In this document: piece after piece, positions 1-8,500 of the stretch
How the letters are laid out: every line of letters starts with the position of its first letter
Numbering within the stretch: the stretch's first letter is position 1
DNA from: an uncultured Methanobrevibacter sp.
GTDB taxonomy: Archaea > Methanobacteriota > Methanobacteria > Methanobacteriales > Methanobacteriaceae
Length of the DNA stretch: 17,747 bases
Assembly: GCA_902783085.1 (NCBI GenBank)
Contig: CACZPT010000037.1
Span: forward strand, 1-17,747
Direction of reading: 5' to 3'
Position numbers and translations under genes: made by a program
The notes under the pieces: model-generated
What the model was told of the DNA's origin: nothing
Database searches by the model: none
What the model saw: only the letters and a program-made list of their open reading frames with translations

Positions 1-284
1 CTAAATGAATAGTTCAAAAGCATCAGAATTCCAATTATTATAAGTAAAATAGCTGATATGAGCCTGAAATAAATAATATATTCATAAACAATTGCAGTGA
101 AAAATGCAGTTAAAAAAATTACTGCAACAAAAATACTAAAAAGTCCATAGGTAAATGAAAAAATTTCCAGTTTTGATTTGGTTTTTAAGCTAAATCCAAC
201 AAATATTGGTAAAATCGGTAAAATACATGGTGACAATATTGACATTACACCTAAAATAAAAGAAATGAAAGGTATTATCTCCAT
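1..284 (-). CDS. ccdA: Cytochrome c biogenesis protein CcdA-type thiol transporter (5' part, runs off the window)
   Basis: The first 94 codons are visible and the gene continues beyond the left edge. The N-terminus is hydrophobic and carries the family signature SPCILPILP (residues 18-26) in the first membrane segment, with Cys20 as the expected redox cysteine. Two further hydrophobic segments follow at about residues 45-65 and 71-92. CcdA/DsbD-beta proteins carry electrons from cytoplasmic thioredoxin across the membrane to extracytoplasmic thiol proteins. The ATG directly abuts the TAA of the upstream thioredoxin-like gene (TAAATG), and a GGAAG ribosome-binding site lies inside the end of that gene, so the two are almost certainly co-transcribed and translationally coupled. 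Cytochrome-free methanogens use such proteins for thiol reduction rather than cytochrome c maturation, so the family name should not be read as a function. The second conserved cysteine lies outside the window. Confidence 0.85.
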   Translation of the reverse strand, partial: MEIIPFISFILGVMSILSPCILPILPIFVGFSLKTKSKLEIFSFTYGLFSIFVAVIFLTAFFTAIVYEYIIYFRLISAILLIIIGILMLLNYSF

Positions 285-689
285 TTAAATCTTCCTTAAT
301 TCACTTAAAAATTCGCTTGCACCCACATAACCATCAATTCTGTGAATTTCACTGCCATTTCCATTTAAAAATACTGAAGCCGGTGTTCCAAATACATGAT
401 ACTGACTTGCCAAGTCAGGATTTTTGTTTATATCGACCATAACTAGAATGAAAGATTCATTCAATGCTTTTTGAACTTCTAAATTATTTAAAGTATCTTT
501 TTTAAACATATCACAATAAACACAATTGTCTTGGTCAAAAACAAGCATTACAGTTTTATTTTCAATGCTTGCATTTGATAAAACATTATTTAAATCATTT
601 GTTTGTGATAATTCTACAGTTTGTCCGCTTACAGCTAAAATTAAGCTAAATAATAAGACAATGAATAACAGTAAAATGCTTTTTTTCAT
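285..689 (-). CDS. Secreted thioredoxin-like protein
   Basis: A 134-residue protein with a Lys-Lys start and a hydrophobic signal segment (residues 4-20), then a compact thioredoxin fold. The active site is C56-V-Y-C59 after the strand VMLVFDQDN, and the cis-proline loop is G101-T-P103. This is the arrangement of thioredoxin_7/DsbD-gamma-like domains rather than of cytoplasmic thioredoxin (CGPC). The start at 689 is supported by GGTGGT a few bases upstream. The next gene is ccdA at zero spacing, which is the usual genetic arrangement for a membrane thiol transporter and its extracytoplasmic client. It probably keeps cysteines of exported proteins reduced or isomerises their disulfides; the client is not identified in the sequence. 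The signal segment could be either cleaved or an anchor. Confidence 0.85.
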   Translation of the reverse strand: MKKSILLLFIVLLFSLILAVSGQTVELSQTNDLNNVLSNASIENKTVMLVFDQDNCVYCDMFKKDTLNNLEVQKALNESFILVMVDINKNPDLASQYHVFGTPASVFLNGNGSEIHRIDGYVGASEFLSELRKI

Positions 690-808
690 ATTACCACCAA
701 CATTCTTAAAAAATAATATAAGTTATTTAGCTTAAATACTTTAGTAAAATTTAGGTATCCTTAAATAAAGTAATTATTAAATAGTAATTTCAATAGAAAA
801 TTAACATG

Positions 809-829
809 AGTAACATCTCCCGTGTTACT
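809..829. other. Short hairpin in the thioredoxin/adhesin gap
   Basis: AGTAACA (809-815) and TGTTACT (823-829) form a perfect 7-bp stem around a 7-base loop. It lies upstream of the thioredoxin gene and well beyond the adhesin terminator. No T-tract follows directly on either strand, so it is not an obvious terminator. It could be part of a leader RNA or an operator. Confidence 0.4.
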
Positions 830-849
830 TATTAAAAATCATTTATCAG

Positions 850-873
850 TATATGTTTCTTCGGAAACATATA
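850..873. other. 10-bp perfect hairpin with TTCG loop
   Basis: TATATGTTTC (850-859) and GAAACATATA (864-873) are perfectly complementary around TTCG. On the plus strand this gives the exceptionally stable C(UUCG)G tetraloop; on the minus strand the loop is CGAA. No coding region is read through here on the plus strand, and the adhesin terminator on the minus strand lies at 898-934. The role is unknown; it could be a structured RNA element or a back-up terminator. Confidence 0.55.
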
Positions 874-897
874 CAACCACTTAAAATACTTCTTTTT

Positions 898-934
898 AAA
901 AAAAATAAAAAAATAGGAGTAAAAGTTTAACTCC
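898..934 (-). terminator. Terminator of the adhesin-like gene
   Basis: Reading the minus strand, the bases just after the TAG stop form GGAGT (934-930) and ACTCC (920-916), a GC-containing stem with a short weak extension. This is followed by T7-A-T8 (913-898). Archaeal RNA polymerase terminates on U-tracts, so termination here is likely; the hairpin resembles a bacterial intrinsic terminator. Confidence 0.65.
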
Positions 935-3900
935 CTAATTAGTGACAGTAACATTATTTGAAATGCTTGATTTTCCATACATTGAAGTTATAATGTATAC
1001 TCCCGGATCCAAATTAATATTAAGTGATGCAGTACCCAAGTCACCTGTTGAGCGATCATAGATAACACCATTAATATTAAATTTAACATTTTGGTTTAAA
1101 TATGGCTTACCTACCTCATTAAGCAATTTTACTTTAAATGCAGCAGGAACTCCATATTTTTTAACTAAATCATTTGCATAAAGTATTGGTAATACTTTAA
1201 TACTGTTAGAAACCATACATCCATCATATTCTGCGGTTATTATATAGTCTCCAGGATCTAAATTAATATTAAGACGAGCAATTCCAGATTCATTTGTTTC
1301 TCTTTCATAAATGACTCCATTAATATTAAATTTGACTTTAACACCTGCACCTGCGACTTTACCATCTTTTTTAATGACTTTAACAGTGTATGGAGATGCA
1401 TTTTTATCATATTTAGTTAAATTATTGGCTTCTTCAAATAATGAGTTTACGACAACAGTGTTACTTTTCATTTCCCCAGTACTTGGATTTGTAACAGTTA
1501 AAATATAAGTATCTGGATCTAAATTAATAGATAATTTAGCAACCCCTGATTCATTAGTTTGACGGTAATATAATACACCATTAATATTCATTTCGGCATT
1601 GACATTGACTAAAGGTTTTCCATCTTTTCCAATGAGTTTTACATAATATTGTGTGCCGTTCCTATACATTTTAACTACATCATTACCATCAATTGTAGAT
1701 AATATAGTTAATGAAGAAGTTGTTTCACTAGGCACATATCCACCTTTGCCGTAAAATTTTGTGGTAACATTTACTTCACAAGGATTAAGATTTAAAGCCA
1801 TTGAAACCTTACCTGTAGCATCAGTTACCCTTTGATAATCAATACCGTTAATCGTGATAGTTACACTAACATTAGCAATTGGATTATCACCCAAATCAGT
1901 TAACACTGCTTCAAAGCGAGTTCCATCTTTACAATACATTGTAATATCTGATGCTTTAATTTTGGTAGCTATCCTATTAGATATTGTTAATTTTCCAGTT
2001 CCATTAGCTGCATTAAAATTAACGCTTTCATCGACTTTTGCTAAAATATTATATGTTCCGGTTAATCCTTTTGGAATTAATATTATTGTAGAAGCCAGAC
2101 CATTTTCATCACTTATAGCACAGCCAATGTAGTTATTTTGTCTGTAGAAATTAACTGTCAATCCTTTTATAGGATTTCCATTAATATCACAAACTGTAGC
2201 ACAGAAGTATGCATTAACACCACTAGCGGAACTTACATCCATAACATCAACAATAACATTGCCCTTAAATACTGTTAATTTAGAGCTGACAGATGTGGTC
2301 TTATAATTGTCTTTTGTTAAAATAGCTTTAATATTATAGATACTGGGTAAATATGTGCTATTTAATTTATAACTTAAAGATGCTTTTCCATTACTAGCGA
2401 TACTTGCATTTCCAATTGGGACATTATCAATGAAAAATTCTACAATAGCACCCTGTGCAGAAGGTGAATCCGCAATAATAAATATTGCTTTATCAAGATA
2501 AAATGCAGAAATATCATTGAATGTTGGGTTGAACAAGTATTTGTAATTATCATGAACCGTATTATCTTTAAGTTTACTAACGCCTGCATTTCCACTTCCA
2601 TTTTTACTATCCAAGTAGTTAAAAGTAATTTCGTTTGCATGAGCTATTTCGTCAAGTTCAACTGCATAACCCAATGCTGAGGTAATATTATTATAACTGA
2701 TGACATTTCCAGTTGTGTTTTGTGATAAATAAATTCCAGCATTTCCCATACGGTTAGATGATGTGATTTTATTACCATTTCCTTTGGATTGTATTGTGTT
2801 ATAAGTTATTTCATTATCCATCGCATTGGAAAATAGTATTCCGTAAACTTGATTTCCTATACCTTCAATATTATTTTCAGAAATTACATTGGAATGGGAA
2901 TTATAAGCTTCAATTCCATTTACAACTTCGGATGTTAATTGAATATCATTTGCTATAACATAGCTTTCATCTGATAATTCTAAAGTTACACCATAACTTA
3001 TTGATTGTGCTGTTGCATTAATATTGTTGGATTCAACAACTGTGGAAGTTGAGCCATCACCAATGATAATGCCTGTTGCAAAGTAGGTTCCGGATAAATT
3101 TATGTTGTTTGAAATGAAGATGTTTTCTTCAGCACCTACAGATGAACCGGATCCAGTTCTTGAACCTAAAACACCCATACCGTAAATATAATTATCATTT
3201 CCCCAAACATTCACAGTATTAGATTCGAATATATTTGCATCACTGTCAAAGTATGCATCAATACCGACTAAAGAATTAGTTGATGAATTACCTCTACTTG
3301 GATATGTTTTATTAAGTTTTGAAGTAACACTTACTTTGTTTGATGAAACATTAGTGTTTGATGTATATACTAATAAAATACCATAAGTTCTGTATAATTC
3401 TGGATAAATATGGCCTTTTCCATCAAGACAGGATTGGCCGTCAAGACATACTTCACTATCCAAACATACTTCGCCGTCAAGACATACTGAATCTGTGTAT
3501 GAATAAACTTCACCTGTTCCTAAAGTTGTTATGTTATTTCCAACAAAGACACAATCATCACTGCCTACTGAAAGTAAAGTGTTTGTTAGGTAATCACCTG
3601 ATGAGAATAATGTATTGTTTAAAACTTCAATATTTTTTGACTCACATACATATATAGCATATGCAGCTTTAGGATCTACAACACCAATGTTATTATTTTG
3701 AATTCTCACCTTACCAGTTTGATAGATAAAGATTCCCCATGCATTTAATTTAGAAGCATTTGAATTTATTATAGTCAAGTTTTCAATCCATACATTTTCA
3801 GCGGTGACTTCGAATTTTGAATTTTCAAAAGTAGTGTTGACAGCTGTGATTTTAACACCATATGTAATTTTTAAATCCTTTGATGAAAAATTACCGATGA

Positions 3901-5389
3901 ATGTTAAAATATCACCATCTTTAATAAATGATGCCATATTACCATTTTCATCGAAAAATGTTGAATAATTCTGAGGAGTAACATTATAATTAGTTCCATT
4001 GAAGACATAAACTGGTTTATCCGGATCTATAACACCTTCAGGAGTTAATATTTTAGAAGTTCCACTAGCAACATTACCGGCAATTAAATAACTATTTTTA
4101 TCAGCATCGCCCACATCAATCGCATACATATTAGCTGTTTCAATATTGTTATTTATGATTGTAATATTAGAAGGGAACCTTTTTGAAGATGTTTTTTTAA
4201 CTAAAACACCAACACCAGTATTTGATACAATATTGTTATTTTGAACAACCAAACCTTCAAGTTTACCTGCCTGATAAACACCGGCACCTTTATTCGTAAC
4301 AATTTTATTATTTTTAATTAAAACATCATTTCCTTCAGCTTGAACACCATATCCATTATAAGTATTTTGGATATTATTATATTCAACAAATGAATTAGAA
4401 CCAACTGAAATTGCTCCACCAGCTAAAGAACAATTAGTGAAATTATTACCCCTAACATATGAATTGGATGAAGCTGCAATACCCCAATCACCACCAGAAT
4501 AACCTCCAGTTGAATAATCAAGTCCTGTAAGGTTAATTAAATTATTATTAATAATAATATTGCCTGTACCGGTAGTTGAAATTCCACGATATGCTCCAAT
4601 AACTTTATTATCACTAGCTGTATTGTTGCTTCCCATCATCTGGATACCATAAGCCCAGGATGTTGGAATAACATTATATTTAATCATATTATTAGAAATG
4701 GTGTTGAAATATGAAAGTCCCCCAATAAATGAACCTCCACCATATTCAGATAAATAAATAGCATTTGAGTCTTCACATGTAATATCATTGCCAACAATAT
4801 GATTATAGTTAGCAGATCCAAGTACAATAACAGATGTTGACCTTGAACCATGATTATAAGCTTGACCATAAGTATTTAATCTATTATAAGTAATGTTACA
4901 ATAGCTGGCACCATTTAAACAAATAGTATATGATGAAACACCAGTATTGTTTATTATATTATTAGAAACAACGCAGTTTGTTGCTCTATCAACAAAAATA
5001 CCACTTAAATAATTTTTTGTATTTGCAATATTTAAATTAGATACTGTACTTCCGGAAGCTGCACCGGTTAACTTAACAACTCCGTTTTTAATTGAATTTG
5101 TAGAAGTACCAACAACATTAAGTTTTTTTGTAATTGTAAAATTCTTATTAGAAAAACTACCATCTAAAGAAATTGTATCGCCTTCATTAACACTTGAGGA
5201 TATTAAATCTCCGCCACTGTTAAAATAACTATTATAATTTGAAGAAGTTACAGTGTGGACAGTAGATGAAATAGTATTTTCCTCAGAAATACCTATAGTT
5301 TCATTGCTTGAATCATTAGCACTTACAGCACTGATTGAAACAAAAATGAATAGCAATAAAACTATAAATAAAATATTTTTTCTTTTCAT
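935..5389 (-). CDS. Adhesin-like protein: two beta-helix lobes plus Ig-like repeats
   Basis: A 1,484-residue secreted protein. The start at 5389 is preferred over an in-frame ATG at 5434 because it begins directly with a signal peptide (MKRKN, hydrophobic stretch, AVSA at residues 21-24) and has GTGGT upstream. Residues 47-94 form a capping module, followed by Asn-rich parallel beta-helix (NosD/pectate-lyase-like) coils to about 460. Residues 470-516 repeat the capping module and a second beta-helix runs to about 950. Residues 955-1484 are Ig-like domains, the last four closely related. Many N-x-S/T sequons are present. No C-terminal membrane segment, sortase motif or pseudomurein-binding repeat is visible, so attachment is unclear. 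Methanobrevibacter species encode many such adhesin-like proteins, thought to bind hosts, protists or syntrophic partners; the ligand here is unknown. A run of four Cys-containing hexapeptides interrupts the second helix. Confidence 0.85.
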   Translation of the reverse strand: MKRKNILFIVLLLFIFVSISAVSANDSSNETIGISEENTISSTVHTVTSSNYNSYFNSGGDLISSSVNEGDTISLDGSFSNKNFTITKKLNVVGTSTNSIKNGVVKLTGAASGSTVSNLNIANTKNYLSGIFVDRATNCVVSNNIINNTGVSSYTICLNGASYCNITYNRLNTYGQAYNHGSRSTSVIVLGSANYNHIVGNDITCEDSNAIYLSEYGGGSFIGGLSYFNTISNNMIKYNVIPTSWAYGIQMMGSNNTASDNKVIGAYRGISTTGTGNIIINNNLINLTGLDYSTGGYSGGDWGIAASSNSYVRGNNFTNCSLAGGAISVGSNSFVEYNNIQNTYNGYGVQAEGNDVLIKNNKIVTNKGAGVYQAGKLEGLVVQNNNIVSNTGVGVLVKKTSSKRFPSNITIINNNIETANMYAIDVGDADKNSYLIAGNVASGTSKILTPEGVIDPDKPVYVFNGTNYNVTPQNYSTFFDENGNMASFIKDGDILTFIGNFSSKDLKITYGVKITAVNTTFENSKFEVTAENVWIENLTIINSNASKLNAWGIFIYQTGKVRIQNNNIGVVDPKAAYAIYVCESKNIEVLNNTLFSSGDYLTNTLLSVGSDDCVFVGNNITTLGTGEVYSYTDSVCLDGEVCLDSEVCLDGQSCLDGKGHIYPELYRTYGILLVYTSNTNVSSNKVSVTSKLNKTYPSRGNSSTNSLVGIDAYFDSDANIFESNTVNVWGNDNYIYGMGVLGSRTGSGSSVGAEENIFISNNINLSGTYFATGIIIGDGSTSTVVESNNINATAQSISYGVTLELSDESYVIANDIQLTSEVVNGIEAYNSHSNVISENNIEGIGNQVYGILFSNAMDNEITYNTIQSKGNGNKITSSNRMGNAGIYLSQNTTGNVISYNNITSALGYAVELDEIAHANEITFNYLDSKNGSGNAGVSKLKDNTVHDNYKYLFNPTFNDISAFYLDKAIFIIADSPSAQGAIVEFFIDNVPIGNASIASNGKASLSYKLNSTYLPSIYNIKAILTKDNYKTTSVSSKLTVFKGNVIVDVMDVSSASGVNAYFCATVCDINGNPIKGLTVNFYRQNNYIGCAISDENGLASTIILIPKGLTGTYNILAKVDESVNFNAANGTGKLTISNRIATKIKASDITMYCKDGTRFEAVLTDLGDNPIANVSVTITINGIDYQRVTDATGKVSMALNLNPCEVNVTTKFYGKGGYVPSETTSSLTILSTIDGNDVVKMYRNGTQYYVKLIGKDGKPLVNVNAEMNINGVLYYRQTNESGVAKLSINLDPDTYILTVTNPSTGEMKSNTVVVNSLFEEANNLTKYDKNASPYTVKVIKKDGKVAGAGVKVKFNINGVIYERETNESGIARLNINLDPGDYIITAEYDGCMVSNSIKVLPILYANDLVKKYGVPAAFKVKLLNEVGKPYLNQNVKFNINGVIYDRSTGDLGTASLNINLDPGVYIITSMYGKSSISNNVTVTN
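938..1990 (-). repeat. Four tandem Ig-like modules at the adhesin C-terminus
   Basis: Four modules share the core N-I-N-G-x-x-Y, then a T-x-x-x-G turn, then L-N-x-x-P. At DNA level the conserved GGATC (GGATT in the first-encoded copy) falls at 1005, 1254, 1515 and 1782, giving spacings of 249, 261 and 267 bases (83, 87 and 89 codons). The three copies nearest the C-terminus are the most alike, which suggests recent expansion at the 3' end. Confidence 0.75.
3416..3487 (-). repeat. Four 18-bp tandem repeats encoding Cys-Leu-Asp hexapeptides
   Basis: Four consecutive 18-base units (3487-3470, 3469-3452, 3451-3434, 3433-3416) encode VCLDGE, VCLDSE, VCLDGQ and SCLDGK, residues 635-658 of the adhesin. 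The rest of the second beta-helix lacks this pattern. Synonymous differences between units show the repeat is not a brand-new duplication. Confidence 0.85.
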
Positions 5390-5463
5390 TATAACCACAT
5401 CATTAAATTTATTAAAACACGATTGAAAAATCATGCATCATATTTTAATTTATGTAGTTAAAC

Positions 5464-5473
5464 AATATTTAAA
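5464..5473 (-). promoter_or_regulatory. Probable TATA box of the adhesin-like gene
   Basis: On the minus strand TTTAAATATT follows a purine-containing GAAA stretch and lies about 75-84 bases before the ATG at 5389. A start site about 25 bases downstream would give a leader of roughly 50 bases. The AT-rich background makes this tentative. Confidence 0.35.
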
Positions 5474-5480
5474 AATTTCT

Positions 5481-5525
5481 AAAAAAAGTTAAAAGTTGAT
5501 GAAATTAATAATCATCATCAACTTT
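5481..5525 (-). terminator. Terminator spanning the stop codon of the cobN-like gene
   Basis: TCATCAACTTT (5515-5525) and AAAGTTGATGA (5492-5502) are perfectly complementary over 11 bp, with a 12-base loop that contains the TAA stop (5507-5505). On the minus strand the stem is followed by a T-rich run ending in T7 (5487-5481). This is a strong intrinsic-type terminator built into the last codons (VDDDY). Confidence 0.7.
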
Positions 5526-8500
5526 ATTTCTACTATAACCTACATAGAACACTGCAATTAATATAATAACTGCAATAATTACAAATATAGGCATGCTAGA
5601 TTCGCCACTAATAGATTTTGAAGCGCTTTTTTTCTGGATTTCATAAGATTTAGAACCTGCAGAACCTCTGCCAGCTTGTTGAGCAGAAGCCTGATTTGAA
5701 GCATCACTAGGGTCTCTTGAATAGTCATCACCAACAGCAGTTGCGCCACCGTCACTAGATTGACTACTTGATGAATCATCGGTTCCATTAACTAAAACTT
5801 CAGAACTTTGTTGACCGTCATCAGATCCGGAATCACTTTGGGAATCCTCAGGCATGTCGTATAAAGGTTCTGTTAAAGTAGCTTGAGCTAAAATATCTGC
5901 ATAATCCTTTTTTTGCTGTGGAGTTAAAGAACTCATTTGAATAATTCTTGAATTGAAATTCAAATTCTTACAAGTGTGGTGACAACATGCCACACCGTAC
6001 TGAATAGCATTTTGAATAATATTATCAGCCAGTTGCTGTAACTGTGAAGAATCTGGATTTTGCCAAACTCCCTGATCAGCTAAGTAAACCATCCAAGCAG
6101 CCATACTTTGCCATGCAGCAGCTTGACCGACACTACTGACACCACTTGAAAGGCCATTATATGTACTAGCTATTTGATTACCTAATTCACTACCTAAAGA
6201 TGAACCGGCAACAATTAAACCACCATATAAGTTTTGCATACGAGCTGAATAAGAATTATAACCTGCAGCACTACCAATTAATGAATTATAATAATTAGGA
6301 TTCAAAATCATGCTCCTAATTTCAAATTCTAGTTCTTCGTCATAAGTTCTTGAGATATAGTTATTCTGATTTCTTATATCTACAAATGCTGTATCCGGAT
6401 TAGAACCTAAGTTTCTAGCTGCATTGTATAAACCGCCAAACCAGTCATAGTAATCATCTGAATCTATAAATCTCCAAGTACTATCAAAGTTTTGAGTAAT
6501 CAAATCGGTTTTTGAAAGTAAATATTCATAATTTTCCCTTTGCTTTGTAACTACAATATTGCCATTTTCATCTAAAGTCCATGAATATGAAACTTTATTG
6601 AGATAAATATCAGCAGCTTGTTCATTAACAGATGTAATATTCCAGTCTGCAGTATTTGGAATAAAAGTACTCATACCAGTACCTTCTAAAATAGCTCCAG
6701 GAAGACCGAATAACCTATCTAATGTTGGGTTTTCTAAATAATGTTTAAATATATAATTATTAGAAGCATCTTCGCCCGGAGCATTATAAGTTAATTGAAT
6801 TGCAGTTAACATCCAGGAAAGCCAATCTTTATTACTGGTAACGATACTTGCAAATACATCAATTCTTGGTCTTTGAACTATAGAACCATTGTTTAATGTT
6901 ACGGTTAAATCTTCAAGCGCAATTCTTTCAACACCAATAACTTTACCATTATCCGCCCAAACAGGCTTACATCCTAAGAAATAAAGGAATTCAGCAATAC
7001 CGATACCTTCAGTTCTTGATATTTCTGTACCCCATAAGATTAATGAAGTAAGTTCTGGCCATTTTCCATGCTCTTCATAATAATTGGCTAAAAGTAAATC
7101 AACAACTTTAATAGCTGAATTATAAGCTGATTTTGAAGGCATTTTAGTTGAATCTGATGCATAACCATCATAACCTGTTGGTATTGAATCACCATAAGCC
7201 GGATCTGCAAATAAACCTGCAAGTAAATAATCACCTTCAAGTGCAGCAATAATCGCATCCCATTCGTTGTTATTTTCAACATTAACAATTACTTGTGAAG
7301 CATAAACAGTTGAATTATATAAACTTGAATTGGCAGCAATTAAATACTGGCTGCATAATTCATCAACACTAGAACCATTAACAAGACAAGTTACAATTTC
7401 TTTTAAAAAGCTCTTAACAACATTAGCCACTTCAAGATATTCTAAATTACCATTAATATCATCAAAAAAGCTTTTAGATGCTAAATTTGGATATAAGTGT
7501 GCTAAAATGTAATCATATATTTTAGTTTGTGATGAAACAACAGTACAGACTTCTTCAATAAGTTCCCAACCAGTTAAAACTTTACCAATAGTATGTAAAC
7601 CATATGTATAGAAGTCATCTTGCATATCATCCAAGTATATGTGAAGTTCATCAATCCAATCACTGAATGTTTGATTTTCACTTTGATTAGAAAATCCTAA
7701 TTGCGGTGCAAGTTCAATGATTAACTGCTTATATTCCTCAGCATTGGAACTTACATTAAGCTTAACTTGATCTTTATAATGGGCAATATAATCTAATAAT
7801 TTAGTATAGTTACCATATAACTCAGATGAAACCATCGCCGGAGTCATATGGGTAATCATTAAAGCTGCAATCCTATCACGAGCAACCATAGCTTCACCAG
7901 GATTTGATACAATGTATGGATAAATTGTTGGAGTTAAAGTCAACTCAAAAGTCCAATCCCCGTCCATTACACCAATATTTTTACCCGGCAACCATTCTAA
8001 AGTTCCGTGAGTTCCCATATTAATTATGGCATTTACACCGACAACCTTGTCTAACCATTCATAAAATGCCACATATTGCTGATGAGGCGGTAATGTTAAA
8101 TCGTGGTAATTTTTAACTTCTTCCCAACCTCTACTTGGTTGGAAAGTAATAAAGACATTGCCGAACCAAATACCTGGAATAACAATGTAAGAATTATTAT
8201 AAACCATGATGTTACCTAAACCATCACCCCAATAGTCAATTAATTGCTTATATAATTCAGGGTTTAAATCACTGGTTAGCTCGTAAAATTCATCAAGACT
8301 GATTAATTGATTATGTTGCATTAATGTATCCCAATTTTTCTCCACATATTCATTAAGCAAACCTTGAGCCCATACCCCTTTATTACCGAAGTTTATAATC
8401 ATATCAGTTAAATTTAAAAGGGACGGAATATCATCAACATTTCCAATATCATAACCTGCCTCACCTAATTTGAAAAGCAAATCATAAGTACTTGAGAAAA

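Noticed and set aside
938..1990. Regularly spaced repeats considered as a CRISPR array
   Set aside because: The repeats are about 250-267 bases apart, lie in frame within the adhesin gene and encode Ig-like modules.
3358..3657. Plus-strand open frame of 99 codons opposite the adhesin gene
   Set aside because: It lies antisense to a well-supported gene, over its hexapeptide repeat, with no ribosome-binding site or recognisable protein features.
5390..5434. Longer N-terminus of the adhesin starting at ATG 5434
   Set aside because: It would add 15 residues before a complete signal peptide and has no ribosome-binding site; the internal start at 5389 fits better.
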